From positions 1 to 13,596 of the forward strand of contig CAMFRJ010000012.1 of the NCBI GenBank assembly GCA_945981915.1: a stretch of 13,596 bases of DNA, given 5' to 3'. The DNA is from an uncultured Erysipelotrichaceae bacterium (GTDB lineage: Bacteria; Bacillota_I; Bacilli_A; Erysipelotrichales; Coprobacillaceae). The position numbers and the translations under genes were made by a program. Shown here one piece after another: positions 7,458 through 13,596 of the stretch. The notes beneath the pieces are model-generated. The model worked only from the letters and a program-made list of their open reading frames with translations. It did no database searches and was not told the DNA's origin. Every line of letters starts with the position of its first letter. Within the stretch, counting starts at the first letter, position 1.

Positions 7458-7515
7458 TATCAAAAACCGCTTTCTATCTCTTTTTTTAGGATATATAAAT
7501 AAAAAGTATGGTATT

Positions 7516-7542
7516 TATAAAAAAAGAGACTATTGTCTCTTT
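7516..7542 (-). terminator. Intrinsic terminator of malQ, overlapping its stop codon
   Basis: Perfect 8-bp stem (7542-7535 with 7530-7523, AAAGAGAC / GTCTCTTT), a 4-nt loop and a T run giving seven T in total. The TAG stop at 7532-7530 lies in the loop and the first stem base. Confidence 0.85.
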
Positions 7543-9002
7543 GTCTGTTTTAATAATTGTTGGATCATTGGCAGATGCTTTTGATAATCAGCTAACGTAT
7601 TGAGTTTATAAGACCAATTATGATTTCCTACTGTTCCTGGAAGGTTAATTCGCGCCTCTTTACCATAGCCTAAAAGATCTTGAACAGGTATGATGGAAAT
7701 CACACTGTCACAGCTTAATGTATAATGAAGAACCTGTTGAGGCACTGTTTCATCATCCATCTGTAATTTTTCCATGATATCTTGTAAACGTTTTTTATCT
7801 CCATAATCATCATACCATTCTACTAATGTTGCATTATCGTGAGTTCCGGTATAAACAACGCAATGTTCTGGCATCTGAAAATGATTTTTTTCTTCTGCTT
7901 CTCCAAAAGAGAATTCCATGACCCTCATTCCTAATAAATGATAGTGATCTCTTAATTCATGAACTTCTTCTCTCAATTCACCAAGATCTTCTACAATCAT
8001 TGTTAAATCAGGTAATTGTTCATAAACCGAATCAAAGAAATCATAAGCTGGTCCTTCAATCCATTGTCCATTGCGAGCTGTTTTATCTCCATAAGGAATA
8101 GACCAATATGTATCAAATGCTCTAAAATGGTCAATACGTAAGATATCAAATATTTCATTATTCCATTTTAATCTTTTGATCCAAAAATCATAATTTGTTT
8201 CTTTTAGATAATCCCAATTGTATAAAGGATGTCCCCATAATTGTCCATCTGCAGAAAAATAGTCTGGTGATGCTCCTGAGACAAAAAGAGGATAGTATTT
8301 GTTATCAAGTTGGAAACATTCTCTAAATTCATATACGTCAGCAGAATCATGACCGACATATAATGGAAGATCTCCCATGATGGAGATACCATAAAGATGT
8401 GCATGTATTTTTAATAAATTAAATTGTTTGATAAAGATAAATTGTAAAAACTTGATATATGCGATATCCTCTTCTAAACCTTCATTAGAACCTTGAATCT
8501 CCTGATCTTCATCATTCCAATCCACCCATGATAATCCTTCATTGGCTTCTTTTAAAGCCATATAACGGGCGTAACAATCTAACCAGAAAGCCCCTTTGAC
8601 AAATGTATGATATTCATCCAGCAATTCATGATCATCTTTTTGAAAGTTTTTGAAAGCTTCTCTTAAATATTTATTTTTGTACTTTCTTACTGCAACATAA
8701 TCCACTGTATTGGTTTCCTGTTGAAATGGGGGCACTTCTCCAATCAATCCCCATTTTGTTAACAGATCCAAAGAAATATAGATTTCATCGCCTGCAAAAG
8801 ATGAATAAGGTGTATAAGGTGAATTGCCTGCACTAGATGGATTCAATGGTAAGATCTGCCAAATTGAAAATCCAGCTGCTGCCGACATTTCAATAAAATC
8901 ATAAGCCTCTTGCCCCATATCACCGATTCCATGTTTTCCTGGAATACTAAAAAGTGGCAATAACACCCCCGCCTGTCTTTCATCTAAATTTTTTAATTCC
9001 AT
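7530..9002 (-). CDS. malQ: 4-alpha-glucanotransferase (amylomaltase, GH77)
   Basis: Cytoplasmic enzyme that moves alpha-1,4-glucan segments between maltodextrins, releasing glucose; used in maltose/maltodextrin or glycogen breakdown. 490 residues, the typical short bacterial GH77 form without an N-terminal extension. The three catalytic carboxylates sit almost exactly where the Thermus enzyme has them: nucleophile Asp291 in RIDHFR, acid/base Glu338 in IVEDLG, Asp389 in YTGTHDN. Other hallmarks: PYTPYSSFAGD (62-72), GDLPLYVGHDSADV and GASPDYFSADGQLWGHPLYNW. A GAGAGAGG site lies about 9 nt before ATG 9000-9002. It stands alone, with no glycogen phosphorylase, maltose transporter or amylase in the window, between its own terminator and that of the upstream peptidase gene. 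A clear promoter in the short upstream gap was not found. Confidence 0.96.
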   Translation of the reverse strand: MELKNLDERQAGVLLPLFSIPGKHGIGDMGQEAYDFIEMSAAAGFSIWQILPLNPSSAGNSPYTPYSSFAGDEIYISLDLLTKWGLIGEVPPFQQETNTVDYVAVRKYKNKYLREAFKNFQKDDHELLDEYHTFVKGAFWLDCYARYMALKEANEGLSWVDWNDEDQEIQGSNEGLEEDIAYIKFLQFIFIKQFNLLKIHAHLYGISIMGDLPLYVGHDSADVYEFRECFQLDNKYYPLFVSGASPDYFSADGQLWGHPLYNWDYLKETNYDFWIKRLKWNNEIFDILRIDHFRAFDTYWSIPYGDKTARNGQWIEGPAYDFFDSVYEQLPDLTMIVEDLGELREEVHELRDHYHLLGMRVMEFSFGEAEEKNHFQMPEHCVVYTGTHDNATLVEWYDDYGDKKRLQDIMEKLQMDDETVPQQVLHYTLSCDSVISIIPVQDLLGYGKEARINLPGTVGNHNWSYKLNTLADYQKHLPMIQQLLKQTKRQ

Positions 9003-9064
9003 AATCTTTTACCTCTCTCTTTTTAATATCCTAATCATAACATGTTTTAAAAAAACAAGAAAGT

Positions 9065-9087
9065 AAAAAAGCAGACATCGTCTGCTT
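9065..9087 (-). terminator. Intrinsic terminator of the M18 aminopeptidase gene
   Basis: Perfect 8-bp stem AAGCAGAC / GTCTGCTT (9087-9080 with 9076-9069), a 3-nt loop and a T run (six T including two from the stem). The TAA stop (9088-9086) overlaps the first stem bases. Confidence 0.85.
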
Positions 9088-10450
9088 AAGCATCTTTCAA
9101 AAAGACTTTATATGCCTGATATGTTTCATAGACATCAACTTTACTGACAATTTCCATTGGTGCATGCATATTTAATACAGCAATTCCTGCATCAATCACA
9201 TCCATACCATAGTTTCCTAAGATATAGGCAATGGTTCCGCCACCACCTTGATCAACTTTACCAAGTTCAGCAGTTTGAAAATAAATTCCAGCTTGATCCA
9301 TGATAGAACGTATATGTCCAACATATTCTCCACTAGCATCATTGCTGCCACTTTTTCCTCTGGCACCTGTATATTTATTAAACACAATTCCTCTTCCTAA
9401 ATAAGCAGCATTTTTCTTATCATAGGCACTTGCATATAAAGGATCAACTCCTGCTGATACATCACTCGATAACATCATCGAACGTGCCAAAGTTTCTCTT
9501 GTCTTTACAAAGCTATCGATTCCCATCTTCATCAATAATAAAGCGACTGTATTTTCAAAAAATAAAGATTGTGCTCCTGTGGCTCCTACAGACCCAATCT
9601 CTTCTTTATCTACCAAAATAGCACAACTTGTATAAGTTGACACATCACTATCTAAAATGGCTTTTAATGATGTATAGGCACACACTCTATCATCATGTCC
9701 ATAACCTGCAACCATTGATCTATCTAATCCATAATCTCTTGCTGGTCCACTAGGAACGACTTCTATTTCAGCTGATAAAAAGTCTTCTTCTTCCATATCA
9801 TATTTATCTTTAAGAAGTTTTAAGATATTTGCTTTAACAGCATCTTTGTCAGCTCCTTTTAAAGGCATTGACCCTACTGTAATATCTAGATTTTCACCTT
9901 CAATCACTTTTGCTGCCTTTTTATCAAGTTGTTCACCAGATAAATGAACCAATAGATCACTGACCCCAACAACAGGATCATTATCATCTTCACCAATAAC
10001 AACATCAATGACTGTACCATCTTTCTTAACAACAACTCCATATAATGATAGAGGAATTGTCACCCATTGATATTTCTTAATTCCACCATAATAATGTGTA
10101 TCTAATAAAGCAAAATCATCAGCTTCATATAATGGATTTTGTTTCAGATCCATTCTTGGTGAATCAATATGAGCTCCTAAGATTCTCATTCCTTCATATA
10201 AAGGCTTTTGTCCAATAATAAATAAAGCAATATTTTTTCCTCTATTATTCACATAGACCTTATCTCCTGTTTTTAACTCATCAAAACATGAAATATCTTG
10301 AAAGCCTGCATTTTTAGCCATTTCAATAGCGTCTTTTACACAAGCACGCTCTGTTTTATTTTGAGAAATAAATCTTTTATAATCTTCATTGAAAGACATG
10401 ACTTCATCGCTATGATCTTCATATTTTTTCCATGTATTTTTTGCGTACAT
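9086..10450 (-). CDS. M18 family zinc aminopeptidase
   Basis: Cytoplasmic metallo-aminopeptidase of the M18 (aspartyl aminopeptidase / aminopeptidase I) family, which removes N-terminal residues from peptides and forms large dodecameric shells in known members. 454 residues. Metal-binding and catalytic motifs: LGAHIDSPRMD (His94, Asp96), GYGHDDRV (Asp253/Asp254), VDKEEIGSVGA (Glu283/Glu284), SSDVSAG (Asp330) and LNMHAPMEI (His429). These are in the order and spacing of the family. Start ATG 10448-10450 has AGGAGG 8 nt upstream, and a promoter (-10 TATAAT, 10485-10480) lies 30 nt before it. Expressed as a single gene, with terminators on both sides. Substrate preference (acidic or neutral residues) cannot be read from the sequence, so no symbol is given; apeA/apeB are used for relatives. 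Confidence 0.93.
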   Translation of the reverse strand: MYAKNTWKKYEDHSDEVMSFNEDYKRFISQNKTERACVKDAIEMAKNAGFQDISCFDELKTGDKVYVNNRGKNIALFIIGQKPLYEGMRILGAHIDSPRMDLKQNPLYEADDFALLDTHYYGGIKKYQWVTIPLSLYGVVVKKDGTVIDVVIGEDDNDPVVGVSDLLVHLSGEQLDKKAAKVIEGENLDITVGSMPLKGADKDAVKANILKLLKDKYDMEEEDFLSAEIEVVPSGPARDYGLDRSMVAGYGHDDRVCAYTSLKAILDSDVSTYTSCAILVDKEEIGSVGATGAQSLFFENTVALLLMKMGIDSFVKTRETLARSMMLSSDVSAGVDPLYASAYDKKNAAYLGRGIVFNKYTGARGKSGSNDASGEYVGHIRSIMDQAGIYFQTAELGKVDQGGGGTIAYILGNYGMDVIDAGIAVLNMHAPMEIVSKVDVYETYQAYKVFLKDA

Positions 10451-10479
10451 ACTCTTGCCTCCTATCTCATTCTTTCCCT

Positions 10480-10509
10480 ATTATACACTTTTTATCATGG
10501 GATAGTCAT
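10480..10509 (-). promoter_or_regulatory. Promoter of the M18 aminopeptidase gene
   Basis: -10 TATAAT (10485-10480) with a weak -35 ATGACT (10509-10504), 18-bp spacer. It lies between the lipoprotein terminator and the ribosome site of the peptidase gene. Confidence 0.55.
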
Positions 10510-10517
10510 ATAATGAT

Positions 10518-10544
10518 AAAAAAAGAAGAACATTTGTTCTTCTT
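10518..10544 (-). terminator. Intrinsic terminator of the lipoprotein gene
   Basis: Stem AAGAAGAAC / GTTCTTCTT (10544-10536 with 10531-10523) with a 4-nt loop and a T-rich tail to 10518. The TAA stop (10545-10543) lies in the first stem bases. Confidence 0.85.
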
Positions 10545-11172
10545 AATCTGTTATTGCTGTAATGATCCATTGATCATCTTTCTTTTCTAAAGTAAATGTT
10601 CCTGTCAAATCAGTTGCATTGGCTTCTTTTAAAGCTTTTTTCATTTCTTCATAATATTTTGGAGCAACAGCATCATAGATCTTAATTTGATAAGCTTTCA
10701 TTCCTTCTTCACGATAAACTTTCAACAATTCATCTCTATTTTCATTAATAAATGTTTGTTGAAGATTTGTAATGACAGAAGTATCTAATTGAATAGAACT
10801 ATAGTCAAGATATTTTCCTGTAATCTTCACTGTCGCTTTATCTCCATCAACTTCAATATCTCCAATTTTGATATCTTGGAATAGATCTTCAAAAACTGCT
10901 TTTTTAAATGACTCAGTTTCTTCAACAAAAACCTTTCCATAAGTATCTGGATCATCATAACGACTTAATTGCGCTTCCATTTTTTCTAATCCTAATGAAC
11001 TTACTACCGAATCATCAGCTATTTCTTTTAATTTATCAAATTCACATTCTGATACATATTTAAAGAAATTTTCAACAACATTTTTTTGTTCATCTGTAGA
11101 ATTCCCACCTGAACATGCAGTAAATGAAACAACCATAAAAACTGCCAACAACAATTTTAACACTTTCTTCAT
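10543..11172 (-). CDS. Putative membrane-anchored lipoprotein, function unknown
   Basis: 209 residues beginning with a lipoprotein signal: MKK, a hydrophobic stretch (about 5-17) and the lipobox SFTAC, with lipidation expected on Cys20 followed by SGGNST. The mature part is soluble, rich in Lys/Glu/Asp, alpha-helical in the middle, and ends in strands like TGTFTLEKKDDQWIITAI. The early segment, a helix then FFKYVSECEFDKLKEIADDSV, and the closing W-containing strand resemble the NTF2-like DUF4878/DUF5105 type lipoproteins of Firmicutes; this is a resemblance of pattern, not a confirmed match. ATG 11170-11172 has GAGGAGG 8-9 nt upstream. The next gene upstream encodes an unknown membrane protein, with a terminator between them. 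Confidence 0.85.
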   Translation of the reverse strand: MKKVLKLLLAVFMVVSFTACSGGNSTDEQKNVVENFFKYVSECEFDKLKEIADDSVVSSLGLEKMEAQLSRYDDPDTYGKVFVEETESFKKAVFEDLFQDIKIGDIEVDGDKATVKITGKYLDYSSIQLDTSVITNLQQTFINENRDELLKVYREEGMKAYQIKIYDAVAPKYYEEMKKALKEANATDLTGTFTLEKKDDQWIITAITD

Positions 11173-11212
11173 TTTCTTATCCTCCTCATACCTATTCTAT
11201 CATCAAAAAAAT

Positions 11213-11240
11213 AAAAAAAGAAGACTATGTTCTTCTTTTT
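11213..11240 (-). terminator. Intrinsic terminator of the four-helix membrane protein gene
   Basis: Stem AAAAAGAAGA / TCTTCTTTTT (11240-11231 with 11224-11215), 6-nt loop, seven T in a row at the 3' side. The TAG stop (11227-11225) lies in the loop. It sits just before the lipoprotein gene. Confidence 0.8.
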
Positions 11241-12049
11241 AAATAAATATTGACAATATACCCTACAATTCCTACAACAATATAAACAAACCCACAAATA
11301 TACATATATCTTATTGAAGAAATCTGTAATGTCATTGTAGAAGGTGCTAAAGCACTTAAAACAAAGATAATCAATACTGCCATCAATAAAGAAAGAATCC
11401 CTGATAAAATATAAATCACCATCATACTGTTATAGAGAATATGTTCTTCTTTTAACGAACAGAAGATCAAATAAGCAGTTGTGATGATCAATAATGTCAA
11501 AGCAATATAAACATGTGGTGCATGATAAAATTGATAGATTTTCGTAACAACATCTTTTGTATCCTGATCTTGAGATAACTGTTGCGTCACATTATTGACA
11601 ACATTTTGATGAAATTGATCAAAATCAATTTGATCAACAGCCTGTTGATACTTTTGATCAAATTCAGTTTGACTCATTTGTGGTTTTAATATTTCATATG
11701 CGACATCTTTTTTATTTTCTAGAATCGCTAAAATATCTTGTTTATCAAAAGTGTTTTCTTGATAGATCACATCATTCAATAAAGTATTGACATAATCTTC
11801 TAATACTTCTTGTGTTTCAACATCGTTTTGTATCATTGTCATCAGCTGTTGTGTCTGTGTTCTATTCAACCCTACATTTTGTAAGGCTTGATCAGAAAAA
11901 TCTGTCAAAGCTGCCGTCACCGTTGATGATTGAATAACTGATGGAATCACATCTTTAACAACAAAACGACTCAAAAACAAAGATAGACTTAAATACAAAC
12001 AAGACAGGGCTAATAAAAAAGTTGCAGTTATTTTCATAAATGTTTTCAT
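11225..12049 (-). CDS. Four-helix integral membrane protein, function unknown
   Basis: 274 residues. One N-terminal membrane helix (about 7-27), then a long non-membrane region (28-178) rich in Gln, Asp and Asn and predicted helical, then three membrane helices (about 179-199, 209-234, 247-270) and a short basic tail KRRT. With one helix before it and three after, the large loop should be outside the cell. I recognise no catalytic motif or named family. The start was set at ATG 12047-12049 because AAAAGGAG lies 5 nt upstream; the in-frame ATG at 12073 lies in the spx terminator and lacks a ribosome site. It begins 20 nt after the spx stop, just beyond the spx terminator, so expression may come from read-through or from an unseen promoter inside spx. 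Confidence 0.85.
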   Translation of the reverse strand: MKTFMKITATFLLALSCLYLSLSLFLSRFVVKDVIPSVIQSSTVTAALTDFSDQALQNVGLNRTQTQQLMTMIQNDVETQEVLEDYVNTLLNDVIYQENTFDKQDILAILENKKDVAYEILKPQMSQTEFDQKYQQAVDQIDFDQFHQNVVNNVTQQLSQDQDTKDVVTKIYQFYHAPHVYIALTLLIITTAYLIFCSLKEEHILYNSMMVIYILSGILSLLMAVLIIFVLSALAPSTMTLQISSIRYMYICGFVYIVVGIVGYIVNIYLKRRT

Positions 12050-12062
12050 GATTGCTCCTTTT

Positions 12063-12091
12063 AAAAAAATCAAACTTCTGTTTGATTTTTT
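12063..12091 (-). terminator. Intrinsic terminator after spx
   Basis: Perfect 12-bp stem AAAAAATCAAAC / GTTTGATTTTTT (12091-12080 with 12075-12064), 4-nt loop, seven T at the 3' side. The TGA stop (12072-12070) is in the 3' arm of the stem. The ribosome site of the next gene follows at once (about 12061-12055). Confidence 0.85.
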
Positions 12092-12537
12092 TGATCATTT
12101 TGATAAGCTTCTTTAAAACTGAGATAATCTTTATCTTTAAATTGAGGACATCCGTCGATCTGATCACATTCAGCTAATTTTCTCAATTCTTTAGGAATAA
12201 ATACTCTGATTTCTTCTGCATTATATCCCACTTGAAATCTTCTTTCATCAATAATGATCGGTCTTTTTAAGATAGAAGGATTTTCTTGAATGAATTTGAT
12301 AAGATCATTCGTTGTCATTGCATCTATATCAATCTTATTTTCTTTAATGATCTTACTTCTTTTTGAAATAATATCATCTGTTCCATTTTCAGAACGTTCC
12401 AACAATTCCTTTAATTCTGATTCTCTTAAAAGAGTTGAAAAAATATTCTTTTCAATGAATGGAATACTATGTTCCTTTAACCATGCTTTGACCTTACGAC
12501 AAGAAGCACAGCTAGGTGCAGTATAAATACGAATCAT
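12070..12537 (-). CDS. spx: Transcriptional regulator Spx with extended C-terminus
   Basis: ArsC-fold regulator that binds the alpha C-terminal domain of RNA polymerase and redirects transcription under thiol/oxidative stress. Key residues fall at the same positions as in Bacillus subtilis Spx: redox pair Cys10-Ala-Ser-Cys13, Gly52 (needed for alpha-CTD contact) in ENGTDDIISKRSK, and Arg92 in KRPIIIDERR, then VGYNAEEIR and FIPKELRK. At 155 residues it is about 24 longer than the B. subtilis protein. The extra tail holds a second Cys pair (Cys124 and Cys130, CDQIDGC) and lacks the LAN-type end. Start ATG 12535-12537 was chosen for the AAGGGG site 8 nt upstream; the ATG at 12561 falls on the -10 box. 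Divergent from trpS. The residue matches make Spx much more likely than arsenate reductase. Confidence 0.94.
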   Translation of the reverse strand: MIRIYTAPSCASCRKVKAWLKEHSIPFIEKNIFSTLLRESELKELLERSENGTDDIISKRSKIIKENKIDIDAMTTNDLIKFIQENPSILKRPIIIDERRFQVGYNAEEIRVFIPKELRKLAECDQIDGCPQFKDKDYLSFKEAYQNDQKNQTEV

Positions 12538-12559
12538 GATATCAACCCCTTTATGACAC

Positions 12560-12565
12560 ATTATA
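12560..12565 (-). promoter_or_regulatory. -10 element of the spx promoter
   Basis: Perfect TATAAT (12565-12560) 22 nt before the spx start. No good -35 at 16-18 bp upstream (ATACAC is the best), so the promoter may be weak or need an activator. Confidence 0.5.
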
Positions 12566-12605
12566 CAACATTTTTAATCTTTGTGTATTCTTTTTTATGA
12601 TTATC

Positions 12606-12634
12606 TTGATTTTTCAAAGAGCTCTCTTTATAAT
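12606..12634 (+). promoter_or_regulatory. trpS promoter
   Basis: TTGATT (12606-12611), a 17-bp spacer and TATAAT (12629-12634). The start is predicted near 12641, at the 5' edge of the T-box leader. It is divergent from the spx promoter. Confidence 0.85.
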
Positions 12635-12640
12635 ACAAAT

Positions 12641-12838
12641 ATAAACGAAGAAGGAATATAAGTAAGTTATATAAATTGTTCAGAAAGCTTGTGGATGATG
12701 CAAACAAGTCTTTTATATAAGTGAAATTGGGATTCTGGAGTTATAAAAGGCATGAGTCTTTTATCGTTCATCGCGTTAAGATGGTTAACACATTTAAGGT
12801 GGCATAGCGTATCAACGTCCTTATGAGGACGTTTTTTT
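12641..12838 (+). promoter_or_regulatory. T-box riboswitch (tRNA-Trp) in the trpS leader
   Basis: Second tRNA-Trp-sensing leader. Stem I contains GGATGATGC in its distal part and the specifier UGG at 12728-12730 (AAAU-UGG-GAUUCUGGAG), with the same 5-nt distance to the following UG-GAG element as in the trp operon leader. Stem III is ATAAAAG/CTTTTAT (12743-12749 with 12758-12764). The core AAGGUGGCAUAGCGU (12796-12810) departs from the usual ACCGCG, but the antiterminator still forms: AAGG (12796-12799) with CCUU (12819-12822), GCGU (12807-12810) with ACGU (12815-12818), loop AUCA, 7-nt bulge UGGCAUA carrying UGGC for the tRNA end. The competing terminator is an 8-bp perfect stem (12814-12821 with 12826-12833) and a T run to 12838. 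Confidence 0.93.
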
Positions 12839-12856
12839 ATTGGAGGAGGATAACAT

Positions 12857-13596
12857 ATGAAAAGAATGCTAAGCGGTATCAAACCAACTGGAAGAGTGAC
12901 TTTAGGAAATTACATTGGAGCCATCAAACCTTTTGTTTCCTATCAAGATGAATATGAAATGATTGTCTTTGTCGCTAATCTTCATAGTATGACAATTTAT
13001 CAGGAACCTAAAGAATTAAGAAAAAATACAAAAGATCTGATTGCTTTATATTTAGCAGCCGGATTAGATCCTGAAAGAGTCACATTGTTTTTACAATCTG
13101 ATGTTTTAGAACATGCTCAACTTGGTTGGTATTTAGGTTGTATGGTATCAATGGGAGAATTGTCTCGTATGACTCAATATAAAGATAAAGCCAGCAAACT
13201 TGGTAAAAATGAATCTATTGGAGCTGGTATCTTTAACTATCCTTCATTAATGAATGCAGATATCTTATTGTATGATCCTGATTATGTACCAATTGGTGAA
13301 GATCAAAAACAACATTGTGAATTAGCAAGAGATATTGCCGAAAGATTTAATAGTCGTTATAGTGAAACATTTAAACTTCCTGAACCTTTAGTTCCTAAAG
13401 TAGGGGGAAGAATCATGGATCTTCAAGATCCAACAAAGAAGATGTCTAAATCTGAAGAAACAAGTAAAGGTTGCATTTATATTCTTGATGACATCAATAT
13501 TTCTAAAAAGAAGATCATGTCAGCTGTCACTGATAGTGATAATAAAATTATCTATGATGTTGAAAATAAACCAGGTATTTCCAACTTATTAACCAT
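12857..13596 (+). CDS. trpS: Tryptophanyl-tRNA synthetase (partial, 3' end off window)
   Basis: Charges tRNA-Trp with tryptophan using ATP. Class I synthetase; 246 codons are visible of about 330-340 expected. Motifs: N-terminal SGIKPTGRVTLGNYIGA (the HIGH-like site is in TGRVTLGNY, about 11-19), GEDQKQHCELARD (147-159), PKVGGRIMDLQDPTKKMSKS with KMSKS at 195-199. ATG 12857-12859 has a GGAGGAGG site about 6 nt upstream. Preceded by a Trp T-box and terminator, so expression should rise when uncharged tRNA-Trp builds up. It lies about 6 kb from the trp operon and is not part of it, but the shared signal ties charging to synthesis. Confidence 0.98.
   Translation, partial: MKRMLSGIKPTGRVTLGNYIGAIKPFVSYQDEYEMIVFVANLHSMTIYQEPKELRKNTKDLIALYLAAGLDPERVTLFLQSDVLEHAQLGWYLGCMVSMGELSRMTQYKDKASKLGKNESIGAGIFNYPSLMNADILLYDPDYVPIGEDQKQHCELARDIAERFNSRYSETFKLPEPLVPKVGGRIMDLQDPTKKMSKSEETSKGCIYILDDINISKKKIMSAVTDSDNKIIYDVENKPGISNLLT

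Noticed and set aside
12537..12561. Longer Spx start adding 8 residues
   Set aside because: That ATG overlaps the TATAAT box at 12560-12565; the start at 12537 has AAGGGG and aligns with B. subtilis Spx from residue 1.
12667..12882. Minus-strand open frame of 71 codons in the trpS leader
   Set aside because: It is antisense to the T-box and overlaps the trpS start; no ribosome site or protein-like pattern.
1..13596. CRISPR arrays, tRNA or rRNA genes, insertion sequences, prophage or defence genes
   Set aside because: I looked for regular direct repeats, tRNA-like cloverleaf ends, transposases and defence domains and found none; all protein genes but two belong to known housekeeping families.

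Overview
The window is about 13.6 kb of AT-rich, densely packed bacterial chromosome. Strong Shine-Dalgarno sites, ATG starts, intrinsic terminators with long T runs, two T-box riboswitches and an Spx regulator all point to a low-GC Bacillota (Firmicutes). The mix of Bacilli-type Spx with Clostridia-like trp genes would suit an Erysipelotrichia-type organism, but that placement is inference.

Layout. Position 1-480 (minus) is a nearly complete O6-alkylguanine-DNA methyltransferase. Position 543-6898 (minus) is a complete tryptophan biosynthesis operon, trpE-G-D-C-F-B-A, with genes overlapping or only a few bases apart and a terminator after trpA. It is preceded (about 6921-7184) by a T-box riboswitch with a UGG (Trp) specifier and a consensus promoter. 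Position 7185-7529 has no protein gene but is full of structure: palindromic operator-like sites, a cre-like box, a promoter and a self-terminated short transcription unit that looks like an undescribed small RNA. Then, all on the minus strand, come three genes with their own terminators: malQ (4-alpha-glucanotransferase), an M18 aminopeptidase and a small lipoprotein. These are followed by a four-helix membrane protein of unknown function and spx. From about 12600 the plus strand carries a second Trp-specific T-box and trpS (tryptophanyl-tRNA synthetase), which runs off the right edge.

How it works together. Uncharged tRNA-Trp should be sensed by both T-boxes, so Trp synthesis (trp operon) and Trp-tRNA charging (trpS) would rise together when Trp runs short. 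The two leaders use the same specifier and the same UGGC tRNA-end-binding sequence but differ in the rest of the T-box core, with base pairing kept. The most unusual stretch is 7261-7457: a candidate small RNA of about 113 nt, with four TTGTA/TACAA half-sites upstream. The same palindrome, TTGTATACAA, recurs at the predicted transcription start of the trp operon. Five successive minus-strand genes (malQ to spx) end with a terminator hairpin that contains the stop codon.
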